Part shown: one piece after another, positions 1 to 13,686 of the stretch
Layout of the letters: the number at the start of each line of letters is the position of its first letter
How positions within the stretch are numbered: position 1 is the first letter of the stretch
Assembly (NCBI GenBank): GCA_036172665.1
Contig: JAYKNF010000067.1
Span: forward strand, 44,274 to 108,273
Source of the DNA: Prosopocoilus inquinatus
Taxonomy: Eukaryota; Arthropoda; Insecta; Coleoptera; Lucanidae
Length of the DNA: 64,000 bases
Direction of reading: 5' to 3'
Position numbers and translations under genes: made by a program
The notes under the pieces: generated by a model
What the model saw: the letters and a program-made list of their open reading frames with translations, nothing else
The model's database searches: none
Told to the model about the DNA's origin: nothing

Positions 1-1142
1 GATCCTTACTCATCTATCATGTTACTTGACGTTTGGATGGACTCCAGTAACTCTGATGTGAGATACAAAGTTTTTGGACGCAGCAGTAGCTGGAAATAGT
101 TTAGAACGAAAAAACACGTATTAGCTTTGTTCCTGTGATGTATCTAATCGATCCTTACTTAGCTACTATGTTATTTGACGTTTCGATGGACTCCAGTAAC
201 CCTAATGTGAGATACGAAATTTTCGGACGCAGCAGCAGCTGGAAATAGTTTTAAACGAAACAACACATATTAGCGTTGTTCCTGTGATGTAACTAATCGA
301 TCCTTACTCATCTATCATGTTAATTGACGTTTGGACGGACTCCAGTAACTCTGATGAGAGATACGACGTTTTCGGACGCAGCAGAAGCTGGAAATAGTTT
401 AGAACGAAAAAACACGTATTAGCGTTGTTCCTGTGATGTATCTAATCGATCCTTACTCATCTATCATGTTATTTGACGTTTGGATGGACTCCAGTAAGTC
501 TGATGTGAGATACAAAGTTTTTGGACGCAGCAGGAGCTGGAAATAGTTTTAAACGAAACAACACGTATTAGCGTTGTTCCTGTGCTGTATCTAATCGATC
601 CTTACTTATCTATCATGTTATTTGACGTTTCGATGCACTCCAGTAACTCTGATGTGAGATACGAAGTTTACGGACGCAGCAGAAGCTGGAAATAGTTTCA
701 AACGAAACAACACGTACTAGCGTTGTTCCTGGGATGTATCTAATCGATCCTTACTCATCTATCATGTTACTTGACGTTTGGATGGACTCCAGTAACTCTG
801 ATGTGAGATACAAAGTTTTTGGACGCAGCAGTAGCTGGAAATAGTTTAGAACGAAAAAACACGTATTAGCGTTGTTCCTGTGATGTATCTAATCGATCCT
901 TACTTAGCTACTATGTTATTTGACGTTTCGATGGACTCCAGTAACCCTAATGTGAGATACGAAATTTTCGGACGCAGCAGCAGCTGGAAATAGTTTTAAA
1001 CGAAACAACACATATTAGCGTTGTTCCTGTGATGTAACTAATCGATCCTTACTCATCTATCATGTTAATTGACGTTTGGACGGACTCCAGTAACTCTGAT
1101 GAGAGATACGACGTTTTCGGACGCAGCAGAAGCTGGAAATAG
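1..1142 (+). repeat. 5-monomer-spaced duplication (1-397 and 746-1142)
   Basis: Bases 1-397 recur at 746-1142, an offset of 745 = 5 x 149. Both copies carry the rare variants GTTACTTGAC (at 21 and 766), AACCCTAATG in the second monomer and GTTAATTGACG in the third. The one difference I saw is at about 126, AGCTTTG against AGCGTTG. After about 397 the copies diverge: TTTAGAACG with AAAAAACAC in the first, TTTTAAACG with AAACAACAC in the second. The fourth and fifth monomers are different subtypes. This is a short local HOR whose second half was replaced or has diverged. Confidence 0.9.
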
Positions 1143-1341
1143 TTTTAAACGAAACAACACGCATTAGCGTTGTTCCTGTGATGTATCTAAACGATCCTTA
1201 CTTATCTAACATGTTATTTGAAGTTTGGATGGACTCCAGTAAGTCTGATGTGAGATACAAAGTTTTTGGACGCAGCAGGAGCTGGAAATAGTTTTAAACG
1301 AAACAACACGTATTAGCGTTGTTCCTGTGCTGTATCTAATC

Positions 1342-3852
1342 GATCCTTACTCATCTATCATGTTATTTGTCGTTTCGATGGACTCCAGTAGCTCTGATGT
1401 GAGATACGACGTTTTCGGACGCAGCAGAAGCTGGAAATAGTTTTAAACGAAACAACACGCATTAGCGTTGTTCCTGTGATGTATCTAATCGATCCTTACT
1501 CATCTAACATGTTATTTGGCGTTTCAATGGACTCCAGTAACTTTGATGTGAGATACGAAGTTCTCGGACGCAGCTGAAGCTGGAAATAGTTTTAAACGAA
1601 ACAACACGTATTAGCGTTGTTCCTGTCATGTATCTAATCGATCCTTACTCATCTATCATGTTATTTGACGTTTGGATGGGCTCCAGTAACTCTGAAGTGA
1701 GATACGAAGTTCTCGGACGCAGCTGAAGCTGGAAATAGTTTTAAACGAAACAACACGCTTTAGCGTTGTTCCTGTGATGTATCTAATCGATCCTTACTCA
1801 TCTATCATGTTATTTGACGTTTGGATGGACTCCAGTAACTCTGATGTGAGATACGAAATTATCGGACGCAGCAGAAGCTGGAAATAGTTTTAAATGAAAC
1901 AGCACGCATTAGCGTTGTTCCTGTGATGTATCTAATCGATCCTTACTCATCTATCATGTTATTTGATGTTTCGATGGACTCTAGTAACTCTGATGTGATA
2001 TACGAAGTTTTTGGACGCAGCAGGAGCTAGAAATAGTTTTAAACGAAACAACACGTATTAGCGTTGTTCCTGTGATGTATCTAATCGATCCTTACTCATC
2101 TATCATGTTATTTGACGTTTGAATGGACTCCAGTATCTCTGATGTGAGATACGAAATTTTCGGACGCAGCAGAAGCTGGTAATAGTTTTAAACGAAACAA
2201 CACGCATTAGCGTTGTTCCTGTGATGTATCTAAACAATCCTTACTTATCTAACATGTTATTTGACGTTTGGATGGTCTCCAGTAAGTCTGATGTGAGATA
2301 CAAAGTTTTTGGACGCAGCAGGAGCTGGAAATAGTTTTAAACGAAACAACACGTAATAGCGTTGTTCCTGTGATGTATCTAATCGATCCTTACTCACCTA
2401 TCATGTTATTTGACGTTTGGATGGGCTCCAGTAACTCTGAAGTGAGATACGAAGTTCTCGGACGCAGCTGAAGCTGGAAATAGTTTTAAACGAAACAACA
2501 CGCATTAGCGTTGTTCCTGTGATGTATCTAATCGATCCTTACTCATCTATCATGTTATTTGACGTTCGGATGGACTCCAGTAACTCTGATGTGAGATACG
2601 AAGTTCTCGGACGCAGCTGAAGCTGGAAATAGTTTTAAAGGAAACAACACGTATTAGCGTTGTTCCTGTGATGTATCTAATCGATCCTTACTCATCTATC
2701 ATGTTATTTGGCGTCTCGATGGACTCCAGTAGCTCTGATGTGAGATACGACGTTTTCGGACGCAGCAGAAGCTGGAAATAGTTTTAAACGAAACAACACG
2801 TATTAGCGTTGTTCCTGTGCTGTATCTAATCGATCCTTACTCATCTATCATGTTATTTGTCGTTTCGATGGACTCCAGTAGCTCTGATGTGAGATACGAC
2901 GTTTTCGGACGCAGCAGAAGCTGGAAATAGTTTTAAACGAAACAACACGCATTAGCGTTGTTCCTGTGATGTATCTAATCGATCCTTACTCATCTAACAT
3001 GTTATTTGGCGTTTCGATGGACTCCAGTAACTTTGATGTGAGATACGAAGTTCTCGGACGCAGCTGAAGCTGGAAATAGTTTTAAACGAAACAACACGTA
3101 TTAGCGTTGTTCCTGTCATGTATCTAATCGATCCTTACTCATCTATCATGTTATTTGACGTTTGGATGGGCTCCAGTAACTCTGAAGTGAGATACGAAGT
3201 TCTCGGACGCAGCTGAAGCTGGAAATAGTTTTAAACGAAACAACACGCTTTAGCGTTGTTCCTGTGATGTATCTAATCGATCCTTACTCATCTATCATAT
3301 TATTTGACGTTTCGATGGACTCTAGTAACTCTGATGTGATATACGAAGTTTTTGGACGCAGCAGGAGCTAGAAATAGTTTTAAACGAAACAACACGTATT
3401 AGTCAGATCCTTACTCATCTATCATGTTATTTGACGTTTCGATGGACTCTAGTAACTCTGATGTGATATACGAAGTTTTTGGACGCAGCAGGAGCTAGAA
3501 ATAGTTTTAAACGAAACAACACGTATTAGCGTTGTTCCTGTGATGTATCTAATCGATCCTTACTCATCTATCATGTTATTTGACGTTTGGATGGACTCCA
3601 GTATCTCCGATGTGAGATACGAAATTTTCGGACGCAGCAGAAGCTGGTAATAGTTTTAAACGAAACAACACGCATTAGCGTTGTTCCTGTGATGTATCTA
3701 AACAATCCTTACTTATCTAACATGTTATTTGACGTTTGGATGGACTCCAGTAAGTCTGATGTGAGATACAAAGTTTTTGGACGCAGCAGGAGCTGGAAAT
3801 AGTTTGAAACGAAACAACACGTATTAGCGTTGTTCCTGAGCTGTATCTAATC
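1342..3852 (+). repeat. 10-monomer-spaced duplicated block with one monomer lost
   Basis: The monomer order at 1342-2384 (B, C, X, H, N, a GTATCTCTG type, then an A type preceded by AAACAATCC) recurs at 2832-3852 as B, C, X, truncated N, N, GTATCTCCG type, A type with AAACAATCC. Shared rare variants include TTATTTGTCG (1363, 2853), CTGTCATG before the X monomers (about 1622 and 3112), CACGCTTTAG (about 1745 and 3235) and GCTGGTAATAG (about 2177 and 3642). The H monomer at 1789 has no counterpart in the second copy; its slot is taken by the truncated N monomer. The offset is 1490 bp up to the H position. Confidence 0.85.
3279..3405 (+). repeat. Truncated 127-bp N monomer, the only phase break
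   Basis: This monomer matches the following one (3406-3554) almost base for base, including GACTCTAG, GTGATATAC and GGAGCTAGAAATAG. After GTATTAG it ends in TCA and runs straight into the next GATCC. The consensus has 25 bases between TATTAG and GATCC, so the junction is a 25-base loss with three bases in its place, net -22. It shifts the phase of everything downstream by 22 bases and is the only such shift I found. A replication slip or end-joining scar between two near-identical N monomers would explain it; an assembly join cannot be excluded. Confidence 0.92.
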
Positions 3853-5044
3853 GATCCTTACTCATTTATCATGTTATTTGGCGTTTCGATAGACTCCAGT
3901 AGCTCTGATATGAGATACGACGTTTTCGGACGCAGCAGAAGCTGGAAATAGTTTTAAACGAAACAACACGCATTAGCGTTGTTCCTGTGATGTATCTAAT
4001 CGATCCTTACTCATCTATCATGTTATTTGACGTTTCGATGGACTCTAGTAACTCTGATGTGATATACGAAGTTTTTGGACGCAGCAGGAGCTAGAAATAG
4101 TTTTAAACGAAACAACACGCATTAGCGTTGTTCCTGTGATGTCTCTAATCGATCCTTACTCATCTATCATGTTATTTGGCGTTTCGATGGACTCCAGTAA
4201 CTTTGATGTGAGATACGAAGTTCTCGGACGCAGCTGAAGCTGGAAATAGTTTTAAAGGAAACAACACGTACTAGCGTTGTTCCTGTGATGTATCTAATCG
4301 ATCCTTACTCATCTATCATGTTATTTGGCGTTTCGATGGACTCCAGTAGTTCTGATGTGAGATACGACGTTTTCGGACGCAGCAGAAGCTGGAAATAGTT
4401 TTAAATGAAACAACACGCATTAGCGTTGTTCCTGTGATGTATCTAATCGATCCTTACTCATCTATCATGTTATTTGACGTTTCGATGGACTCTAGTAACT
4501 CTGATGTGAGATACGAAGTTTTTGGACGCAGCAGGAGCTGGAAATAGTTTTAAACGAAACAACACGTATTAGCGTTGTTCCTGTGATGTATCTAATCGAT
4601 CCTTATTCATCTATCATGTTATTTGACGTTTGGATGGACTCCAGTATCTCTGATGTGAGATACGATATCTTCGGACGCAGCATAAGCTGGAAATAGTTTT
4701 AAACGAAACAACACGCATTAGCGTTGCTCCTGTGATGTATCTAATCGATCCTTACTTATCTAACATGTTATTTGACGTTTCGATGGACTCAAGTAACTCT
4801 GATGTGAGATACAAAGTTCTCGGACGCAGTAGAAGCTGGAAATAGTTTTGAACGAAACAACACGTATTAGCGTTGTTCCTGTGATGTATCTAAACGATCC
4901 TTACTTATCTAACATGTTATTTGACGTTTGGATGGACTCCAGTAAGTCTGATGTGAGATACAAAGTTTTTGGACGCAGCAGGAGCTGGAAATAGTTTTAA
5001 ACGAAACAACACGTATTAGCGTTGTTCCTGTACTGTATCTAATC

Positions 5045-8000
5045 GATCCTTACTCATCTATCATGTTATTTGGCGTTTCGGTGGACTCCAGTAGCTCTGA
5101 TGTGAGATACGACGTTTTCGGACGCAGCAGAAGCTGGAAATAGTTTTAAACGAAACAACACGCATTAGCGTTGTTCCTGTGATGTATCTAATCGATACTT
5201 ACTCATCTATCATGTTATTTGACGTTTCGATGGACTCCAGTAACTCTAATGTGAGAAACGAAATTTTCGGACGCAGCAGAAGCTGGAAATAGTTTTAAAC
5301 GAAACAACACGCATTAGCGTTGTTCCTGTGATGTATCTAATCGATCCTTACTCATCTATCATGTTATTTGACGTTTGGATGGACTCCAGTAATTCTGATG
5401 TGAGATACAAAGTTTTTGGACGCAGCAGGAGCTGGAAATAGTTTTAAACGAAACAACACGTATTAGCGTTGTTCCTGTACTGTATCTAATCGATCCTTAC
5501 TCATCTATCATGTTATTTGGCGTTTCGATGGACTCCAGTAACTCTGATGTGAGATACGATGTTTTCGGACGCAGCAGAAGCTGGAAATAGTTTTAAACGA
5601 AACAACACGCATTAGCGATGTTCCTGTGATGTATCTAATCGATCCTTACTCATCTATCATGTTATTTTACGTTTGGATGGACTCCAGTAAGTCTGATGTG
5701 AGATACAAAGTTTTTGGACGCAGCAGGAGCTGGAAATAGTTTTAAACGAAACAACACGTATTAGCGTTGTTCCTGTACTGTATCTAATCGATCCTTACTC
5801 ATCTATCATGTTATTTGGCGTTTCGATGGACTCCAGTAACTCTGATGTGAGATACGATGTTTTCGGACGCAGCAGAAGCTGGAAATAGTTTTGAACGAAA
5901 CAACACGTATTAGCGTTGTTCCTGTGATGTATCTAATCGATCCTTACTCTTCTATCATGTTATTTGACGTTTCGATGGACTCCAGTATCTCTGATGTGAG
6001 ATACGATATCTTCGGACGCAGCATAAGCTGGAAATAGTTTTAAACGAAACAACACGCATTAGCGTTGTTCCTGTGATGTATCTGATCGATCCTTACTTAT
6101 CTAACATGTTATTTGGCGTTTCGATGGACTCCAGTAACTTTGATGTGAGATACGAAGTTCTCGGACGCAGCTGAAGCTAGAAATAGTTTTAAACGAAACA
6201 ACAAGTATTAGCGTTGTTCCTGTGCTGTATCTAATCGATCCTTACTTATCTATCATGTTATTTGACGTTTCGATGCACTCCAGTAACTCTGATGTGAGAT
6301 ACGACGTTTTCGGACGCAGCAGAAGCTGGAAATACTTTTAAACGAAACAACACGCATTAGCGTTGTTCCTGTGATGTATCTAATCGATCCTTACTCATCT
6401 ATCATGTTATTTGGCGTTTCGATGGACTCCAGTAACTTTGATGTGAGATACGAAGTTCTCGGACGCAGCTGAAGCTAGAAATAGTTTTAAACGAAACAAC
6501 AAGTATTAGCGTTGTTCCTGTGCTGTATCTAATCGATCCTTACTTATCTATCATGTTATTTGACGTTTCGATGCACTCCAGTAACTCTGATGTGAGATAC
6601 GACGTTTTCGGACGCAGCAGAAGCTGGAAATAGTTTTGAACGAAACAACACGTATTAGCGTTGTTCCTGTGATGTATCTAATCGATCCTTACTTAGCTAC
6701 TATGTTATTTGACGTTTCGATGGACTCCAGTACCTATAATGTGAGATACGAAATTTTCGGACGCAGCAGCAGCTGGAAATAGTTTTAAACGAAACAACAC
6801 ATATTAGCGTTGTTCCTGTGATGTAACTAATCGATCCTTACTCATCTATCATGTTATTTGACGTTTGGACGGACTCCAGTAACTCTGATGAGAGATACAA
6901 AGTTCTCGGACGCAGCAGAAGCTGGAAATAGTTTTAAACGAAACAACACGCATTGGCGTTGTTCCTGTGATGTATCTAATCGATCCTTACTCATCTAACA
7001 TGTTATTTGGCGTTTCGATGGACTCCAGTAACTTTGATGTGAGATACGAAGTTCTCGGACGCAGCTGAAGCAGGAAATAGTTTTGAACGAAACAACACGT
7101 ATTAGCGTTGTTCCTGTGATGTATCTAAACGATCCTTATTTATCTAACATGTTATTTGAAGTTTGGATGGACTCCAGTAAGTCTGATGTGAGATACAAAG
7201 TTTTTGGACGCAGCAGGAGCTGGAAATAGTTTTAAACGAAACAACACGTATTAGCGTTGTTCCTGTGCTGTATCTAATCGATCCTTACTCATCTATCATG
7301 TTATTTGGCGTTTCGATGGACTCCAGTAGCTCTGATGTGAGATACGACGTTTTCGGACGCAGCAGAAGCTGGAAATAGTTTTAAACGAAACAACACGCAT
7401 TAGCGTTGTTCCTGTGATGTATCTAATCGATCCTTACTCATCTAACATGTTATTTGGCGTTTCGATGGACTCCAGTAACTTTGATGTGAGATACGAAGTT
7501 CTCGGACGCAGCTGAAGCTGGAAATAGTTTTAAATGAAACAACACGTATTAGCGTTGTTCCTGTACTGTATCTAATCGATCCTTACTCATCTATCATGTT
7601 ATTTGACGTTTGGATGGACTCCAGTAAGTCTGATGTGAGATACAAAGTTTTTGGACGCAGCAGGAGCTGGAAATAGTTTTAAACGAAACAACACGTATTA
7701 GCGTTGTTCCTGTGATGTATCTAATCGATCCTTACTCATCTATCATGTTATTTTACGTTTGGATGGACTCCAGTAACTCTGATGTGAGATACAAAGTTTT
7801 TGGACGCAGCTGAAGCTAGAAATAGTTTTAAACGAAACAACAAGTATTAGCGTTGTTCCTGTGCTGTATCTAATCGATCCTTACTTATCTATCATGTTAT
7901 TTGACGTTTCGATGCACTCCAGTAACTCTGATGTGAGATACGACGTTTTCGGACGCAGCAGAAGCTGGAAATACTTTTAAACGAAACAACACGCATTAGC

Positions 8001-11000
8001 GTTGTTCCTGTGATGTATCTAATCGATCCTTACTCATCTATCATGTTATTTGGCGTTTCGATGGACTCCAGTAACTTTGATGTGAGATACGAAGTTCTCG
8101 GACGCAGCTGAAGCTAGAAATAGTTTTAAACGAAACAACAAGTATTAGCGTTGTTCCTGTGCTGTATCTAATCGATCCTTACTTATCTATCATGTTATTT
8201 GACGTTTCGATGCACTCCAGTAACTCTGATGTGAGATACGACGTTTTCGGACGCAGCAGAAGCTGGAAATAGTTTTGAACGAAACAACACGTATTAGCGT
8301 TGTTCCTGTGATGTATCTAATCGATCCTTACTTAGCTACTATGTTATTTGACGTTTCGATGGACTCCAGTACCTATAATGTGAGATACGAAATTTTCGGA
8401 CGCAGCAGCAGCTGGAAATAGTTTTAAACGAGACAACACATATTAGCGTTGTTCCTGTGATGTAACTAATCGATCCTTACTCATCTATCATGTTATTTGA
8501 CGTTTGGACGGACTCCAGTAACTCTGATGAGAGATACAAAGTTCTCGGACGCAGCAGAAGCTGGAAATAGTTTTAAACGAAACAACACGCATTGGCGTTG
8601 TTCCTGTGATGTATCTAATCGATCCTTACTCATCTAACATGTTATTTGGCGTTTCGATGGACTCCAGTAACTTTGATGTGAGATACGAAGTTCTCGGACG
8701 CAGCTGAAGCAGGAAATAGTTTTGAACGAAACAACACGTATTAGCGTTGTTCCTGTGATGTATCTAAACGATCCTTATTTATCTAACATGTTATTTGACG
8801 TTTGGATGGACTCCAGTAAGTCTGATGTGAGATACAAAGTTTTTGGACGCAGCAGGAGCTGGAAATAGTTTTAAACGAAACAACACGTATTAGCGTTGTT
8901 CCTGTGCTGTATCTAATCGATCCTTACTCATCTATCATGTTATTTGGCGTTTCGATGGACTCCAGTAGCTCTGATGTGAGATACGACGTTTTCGGACGCA
9001 GCAGAAGCTGGAAATAGTTTTAAACGAAACAACACGCATTAGCGTTGTTCCTGTGATGTATCTAATCGATCCTTACTCATCTAACATGTTATTTGGCGTT
9101 TCGATGGACTCCAGTAACTTTGATGTGAGATACGAAGTTCTCGGACGCAGCTGAAGCTGGAAATAGTTTTAAATGAAACAACACGTATTAGCGTTGTTCC
9201 TGTACTGTATCTAATCGATCCTTACTCATCTATCATGTTATTTGACGTTTGGATGGACTCCAGTAAGTCTGATGTGAGATACAAAGTTTTTGGACGCAGC
9301 AGGAGCTGGAAATAGTTTTAAACGAAACAACACGTATTAGCGTTGTTCCTGTGATGTATCTAATCGATCCTTACTCATCTATCATGTTATTTTACGTTTG
9401 GATGGACTCCAGTAACTCTGATGTGAGATACAAAGTTTTTGGACGCAGCAGGAGCTGGAAATAGTTTTAAATGAAACAACACGTATTAGCGTTGTTCCTG
9501 TACTGTATCTAATCGATCCTTACTCATCTATCATGTTATTTGACGTTTGGATGGACTCCAGTAAGTCTGATGTGAGATACAAAGTTTTTGGACGCAGCAG
9601 GAGCTGGAAATAGTTTTAAACGAAACAACACGTATTAGCGTTGTTCCTGTGATGTATCTAATCGATCCTTACTCATCTATCATGTTATTTGGCGTTTCGA
9701 TGGACTCCAGTAACTTTGATGTGAGATACAAAGTTTTTGGACGCAGCAGGAGCTGGAAATAGTTTTAAACGAAACAACACGTATTAGCGTTGTTCCTGTA
9801 CTGTATCTAATCGATCCTTACTTATCTAACATGTTATTTGACGTTTGGATGGACTCCAGTAAGTCTGATGTGAGATACAAAGTTTTTGGACGCAGCAGGA
9901 GCTGGAAATAGTTTTAAACGAAACAACACGTATTAGCGTTGTTCCTGTACTGTATCTAATCGATCCTTACTCATCTATCATGTTATTTGGCGTTTCGATG
10001 GACTCCAGTAACTCTGATGTGAGATACGATGTTTTCGGACGCAGCAGAAGCTGGAAATAGTTTTGAACGAAACAACACGTATTAGCGTTGTTCCTGTGAT
10101 GTATCTAATCGATCCTTACTCTTCTATCATGTTATTTGACGTTTCGATGGACTCCAGTATCTCTGATGTGAGATACGATATCTTCGGACGCAGCATAAGC
10201 TGGAAATAGTTTTAAACGAAACAACACGCATTAGCGTTGTTCCTGTGATGTATCTGATCGATCCTTACTTATCTAACATGTTATTTGGCGTTTCGATGGA
10301 CTCCAGTAACTTTGATGTGAGATACGAAGTTCTCGGACGCAGCTGAAGCTAGAAATAGTTTTAAACGAAACAACAAGTATTAGCGTTGTTCCTGTGCTGT
10401 ATCTAATCGATCCTTACTTATCTATCATGTTATTTGACGTTTCGATGCACTCCAGTAACTCTGATGTGAGATACGACGTTTTCGGACGCAGCAGAAGCTG
10501 GAAATAATTTTAAACGAAACAACACGCATTAGCGTTGTTCCTGTGATGTATCTAATCGATCCTTACTCATCTATCATGTTATTTGGCGTTTCGATGGACT
10601 CCAGTAACTTTGATGTGAGATACGAAGTTCTCGGACGCAGCTGAAGCTAGAAATAGTTTTAAACGAAACAACAAGTATTAGCGTTGTTCCTGTGCTGTAT
10701 CTAATCGATCCTTACTTATCTATCATGTTATTTGACGTTTCGATGCACTCCAGTAACTCTGATGTGAGATACGACGTTTTCGGACGCAGCAGAAGCTGGA
10801 AATAGTTTTGAACGAAACAACACGTATTAGCGTTGTTCCTGTGATGTATCTAATCGATCCTTACTTAGCTACTATGTTATTTGACGTTTCGATGGACTCC
10901 AGTACCTATAATGTGAGATACGAAATTTTCGGACGCAGCAGCAGCTGGAAATAGTTTTAAACGAAACAACACATATTAGCGTTGTTCCTGTGATGTAACT

Positions 11001-13686
11001 AATCGATCCTTACTCATCTATCATGTTATTTGACGTTTGGACGGACTCCAGTAACTCTGATGAGAGATACAAAGTTCTCGGACGCAGCAGAAGCTGGAAA
11101 TAGTTTTAAACGAAACAACACGCATTGGCGTTGTTCCTGTGATGTATCTAATCGATCCTTACTCATCTAACATGTTATTTGGCGTTTCGATGGACTCCAG
11201 TAACTTTGATGTGAGATACGAAGTTCTCGGACGCAGCTGAAGCAGGAAATAGTTTTGAACGAAACAACACGTATTAGCGTTGTTCCTGTGATGTATCTAA
11301 ACGATCCTTATTTATCTAACATGTTATTTGAAGTTTGGATGGACTCCAGTAAGTCTGATGTGAGATACAAAGTTTTTGGACGCAGCAGGAGCTGGAAATA
11401 GTTTTAAACGAAACAACACGTATTAGCGTTGTTCCTGTGCTGTATCTAATCGATCCTTACTCATCTATCATGTTATTTGGCGTTTCGATGGACTCCAGTA
11501 GCTCTGATGTGAGATACGACGTTTTCGGACGCAGCAGAAGCTGGAAATAGTTTTAAACGAAACAACACGCATTAGCGTTGTTCCTGTGATGTATCTAATC
11601 GATCCTTACTCATCTAACATGTTATTTGGCGTTTCGATGGACTCCAGTTACTTTGATGTGAGATACGAAGTTCTCGGACGCAGCTGAAGCTGGAAATAGT
11701 TTTAAATGAAACAACACGTATTAGCGTTGTTCCTGTACTGTATCTAATCGATCCTTACTCATCTATCATGTTATTTGACGTTTGGATGGACTCCAGTAAG
11801 TCTGATGTGAGATACAAAGTTTTTGGACGCAGCAGGAGCTGGAAATAGTTTTAAACGAAACAACACGTATTAGCGTTGTTCCTGTACTGTATCTAATCGA
11901 TCCTTACTTATCTAACATGTTATTTGACGTTTCGATGGACTCAAGTAACTCTGATGTGAGATACAAAGTTTTTGGACGCAGCAGGAGCTGGAAATAGTTT
12001 TAAATGAAACAACACGTATTAGCGTTGTTCCTGTACTGTATCTAATCGATCCTTACTCATCTATCATGTTATTTGACGTTTGGATGGACTCCAGTAAGTC
12101 TGATGTGAGATACAAAGTTTTTGGACGCAGCAGGAGCTGGAAATAGTTTTAAACGAAACAACACGTATTAGCGTTGTTCCTGTGATGTATCTAATCGATC
12201 CTTACTCATCTATCATGTTATTTGGCGTTTCGATGGACTCCAGTAACTTTGATGTGAGATACGAAGTTCTCGGACGCAGCAGGAGGTGGAAATAGTTTTA
12301 AATGAAACAACACGTATTAGCGTTGTTCCTGTACTGTATCTAATCGATCCTTACTCATCTATCATGTTATTTGACGTTTGGATGGACTCCAGTAACTCTG
12401 ATGTGAGATACGACGTTTTCGGACGCAGCAGAAGCTGGAAATAGTTTTAAACGAAACAACACGCATTAGCGATGTTCCTGTGATGTATCTAATCGATCCT
12501 TACTCATCTATCATGTTATTTTACGTTTGGATGGACTCCAGTAACTCTGATGTGAGATACAAAGTTTTTGGACGCAGCAGGAGGTGGAAATAGTTTTAAA
12601 CGAAACAACACGTATTAACGTTGTTCCTGTGATGTATCTAATCGATCCTTACTCATCTATCATGTTATTTGACGTTTGGATGTACTCCAGTATCTCTGAT
12701 GTGAGATACGAAATCTTCGGACGCAGCATAAGCTGGAAATAGTTTTAAACGAAACAACACGCATTAGCGTTGTTCCTGTGATGTATCTAATCGATCCTTA
12801 CTCATCTATCATGTTATTTGGCGTTTCGATGGACTCCAGTAACTTTGATGTGAGATACGAAGTTCTCGGACGCAGCTGAAGCTAGAAATAGTTTTAAACG
12901 AAACAACACGTATTAGCCTTGTTCCTGTGCTGTATCTAATCGATCCTTACTTATCTATCATGTTATTTGACGTTTCGATGCACTCCAGTAACTCTGATGT
13001 GAGACACGAAGTTTTCGGACTCAGCAGAAGCTGGAAATAGTTTTAAACGAAACAACACGTATTAGCGTTGTTCCTGTGATGTATCTAATCGATCCTTACT
13101 CATCTATCATGTTATTTGACGTTTGGATGGACTCCAGTAACTCTGATGTGAGATACAAAGTTTTTGGACGCAGCAGAAGCTGGAAATAGTTTAGAACGAA
13201 AAAACACGTATTAGCGTTGTTCCTGTGATGTATCTAATCGATCCTTACTTAGCTACTATGTTATTTGACGTTTCGATGGACTCCAGTAACTCTAATGAGA
13301 GATACGAAATCTTCGGACGCAGCAGCAGCTGGAAATAGTTTTAAACGAAACAACACGCATTAGCGTTGTTCCTGTGATGTATCTAATCGATCCTTACTCA
13401 TCTATCATGTTATTCGACGTTTCGATGGACTCTAGTAACTCTGATGAGAGATACAAAGTTCTCGGACGCAGTAGAAGCTGGAAATAGTTTTGAACGAAAC
13501 AACACGTATTAGCGTTGTTCCTGTGATGTATCTAAACGATCCTTACTTATCTAACATGTTATTTGACGTTTGGATGGACTCCAGTAAGTCTGATGTGAGA
13601 TACAAAGTTTTTGGACGCAGCAGGAGCTGGAAATAGTTTTAAACGAAACAACACGTATTAGCGTTGTTCCTGTACTGTATCTAATC
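5045..13686 (+). repeat. 28-mer family unit 1: composite of 58 monomers
   Basis: Begins with the V monomer (GGCGTTTCGGTGG, GTAGCTCTG) at 5045 and ends before the next V at 13687. It starts V J A G (K/A hybrid) G E C B2 C B2 D F R A B C A as in the inferred 28-mer, then re-enters earlier parts of the same order twice. The R monomer (GAAGCAGGAAATAG) recurs at 7067, 8706 and 11239, giving internal periods of 11 and 17 monomers (1639 and 2533 bp). Hybrid monomers mark the re-entries: at 7727 (K left half, C right end) and at 9664 (C left half, A right half). The tail K E C I L D F A is canonical, except that the F-position monomer at 13389 is a mosaic with N-type sequence (GACTCTAG). Confidence 0.8.

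Larger units (their letters stand above)
1..5044 (+). repeat. Zone 1: irregular edge of the satellite array
   Basis: About 33 full monomers plus one truncated monomer, without the regular order seen further right. It contains subtypes rare or absent in the next 34 kb: X (GGGCTCC with GAAGTGAG; monomers at 1640, 2385, 3130), H (GAAATTATCGG with TTTTAAATG; 1789) and N (GACTCTAG with GTGATATAC and GGAGCTAGAAATAG; 1938, 3279, 3406, 4002). Two partial HOR relationships are visible, with spacings of 5 and 10 monomers. Monomers from 4896 on (an A-type, then the V subtype at 5045) lead into the ordered zone that follows. The zone resembles an older or edge part of the array, judged from its disorder; this is inference. 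Confidence 0.85.

Noticed and set aside
2023..2040. GAGCTAGAAATAG, identical to 13 bases around the tetraloop of the common Cas9 guide scaffold
   Set aside because: It is a common variant of the satellite (GGAGCTAG against GGAGCTGG); the rest of the scaffold is absent, so the match is chance.
3398..3410. Cloning-vector or restriction-ligation join at the GATCC after the truncated monomer
   Set aside because: GATCC is present in nearly every monomer, and no vector bases flank it; an artefact is possible but not supported by this motif alone.
3587..3802. Open reading frame of 71 codons, plus strand
   Set aside because: It spans about 1.5 satellite monomers and exists only because local substitutions remove stops; its protein repeats with the monomer, and no ribosome-binding, splice or domain signal is present.
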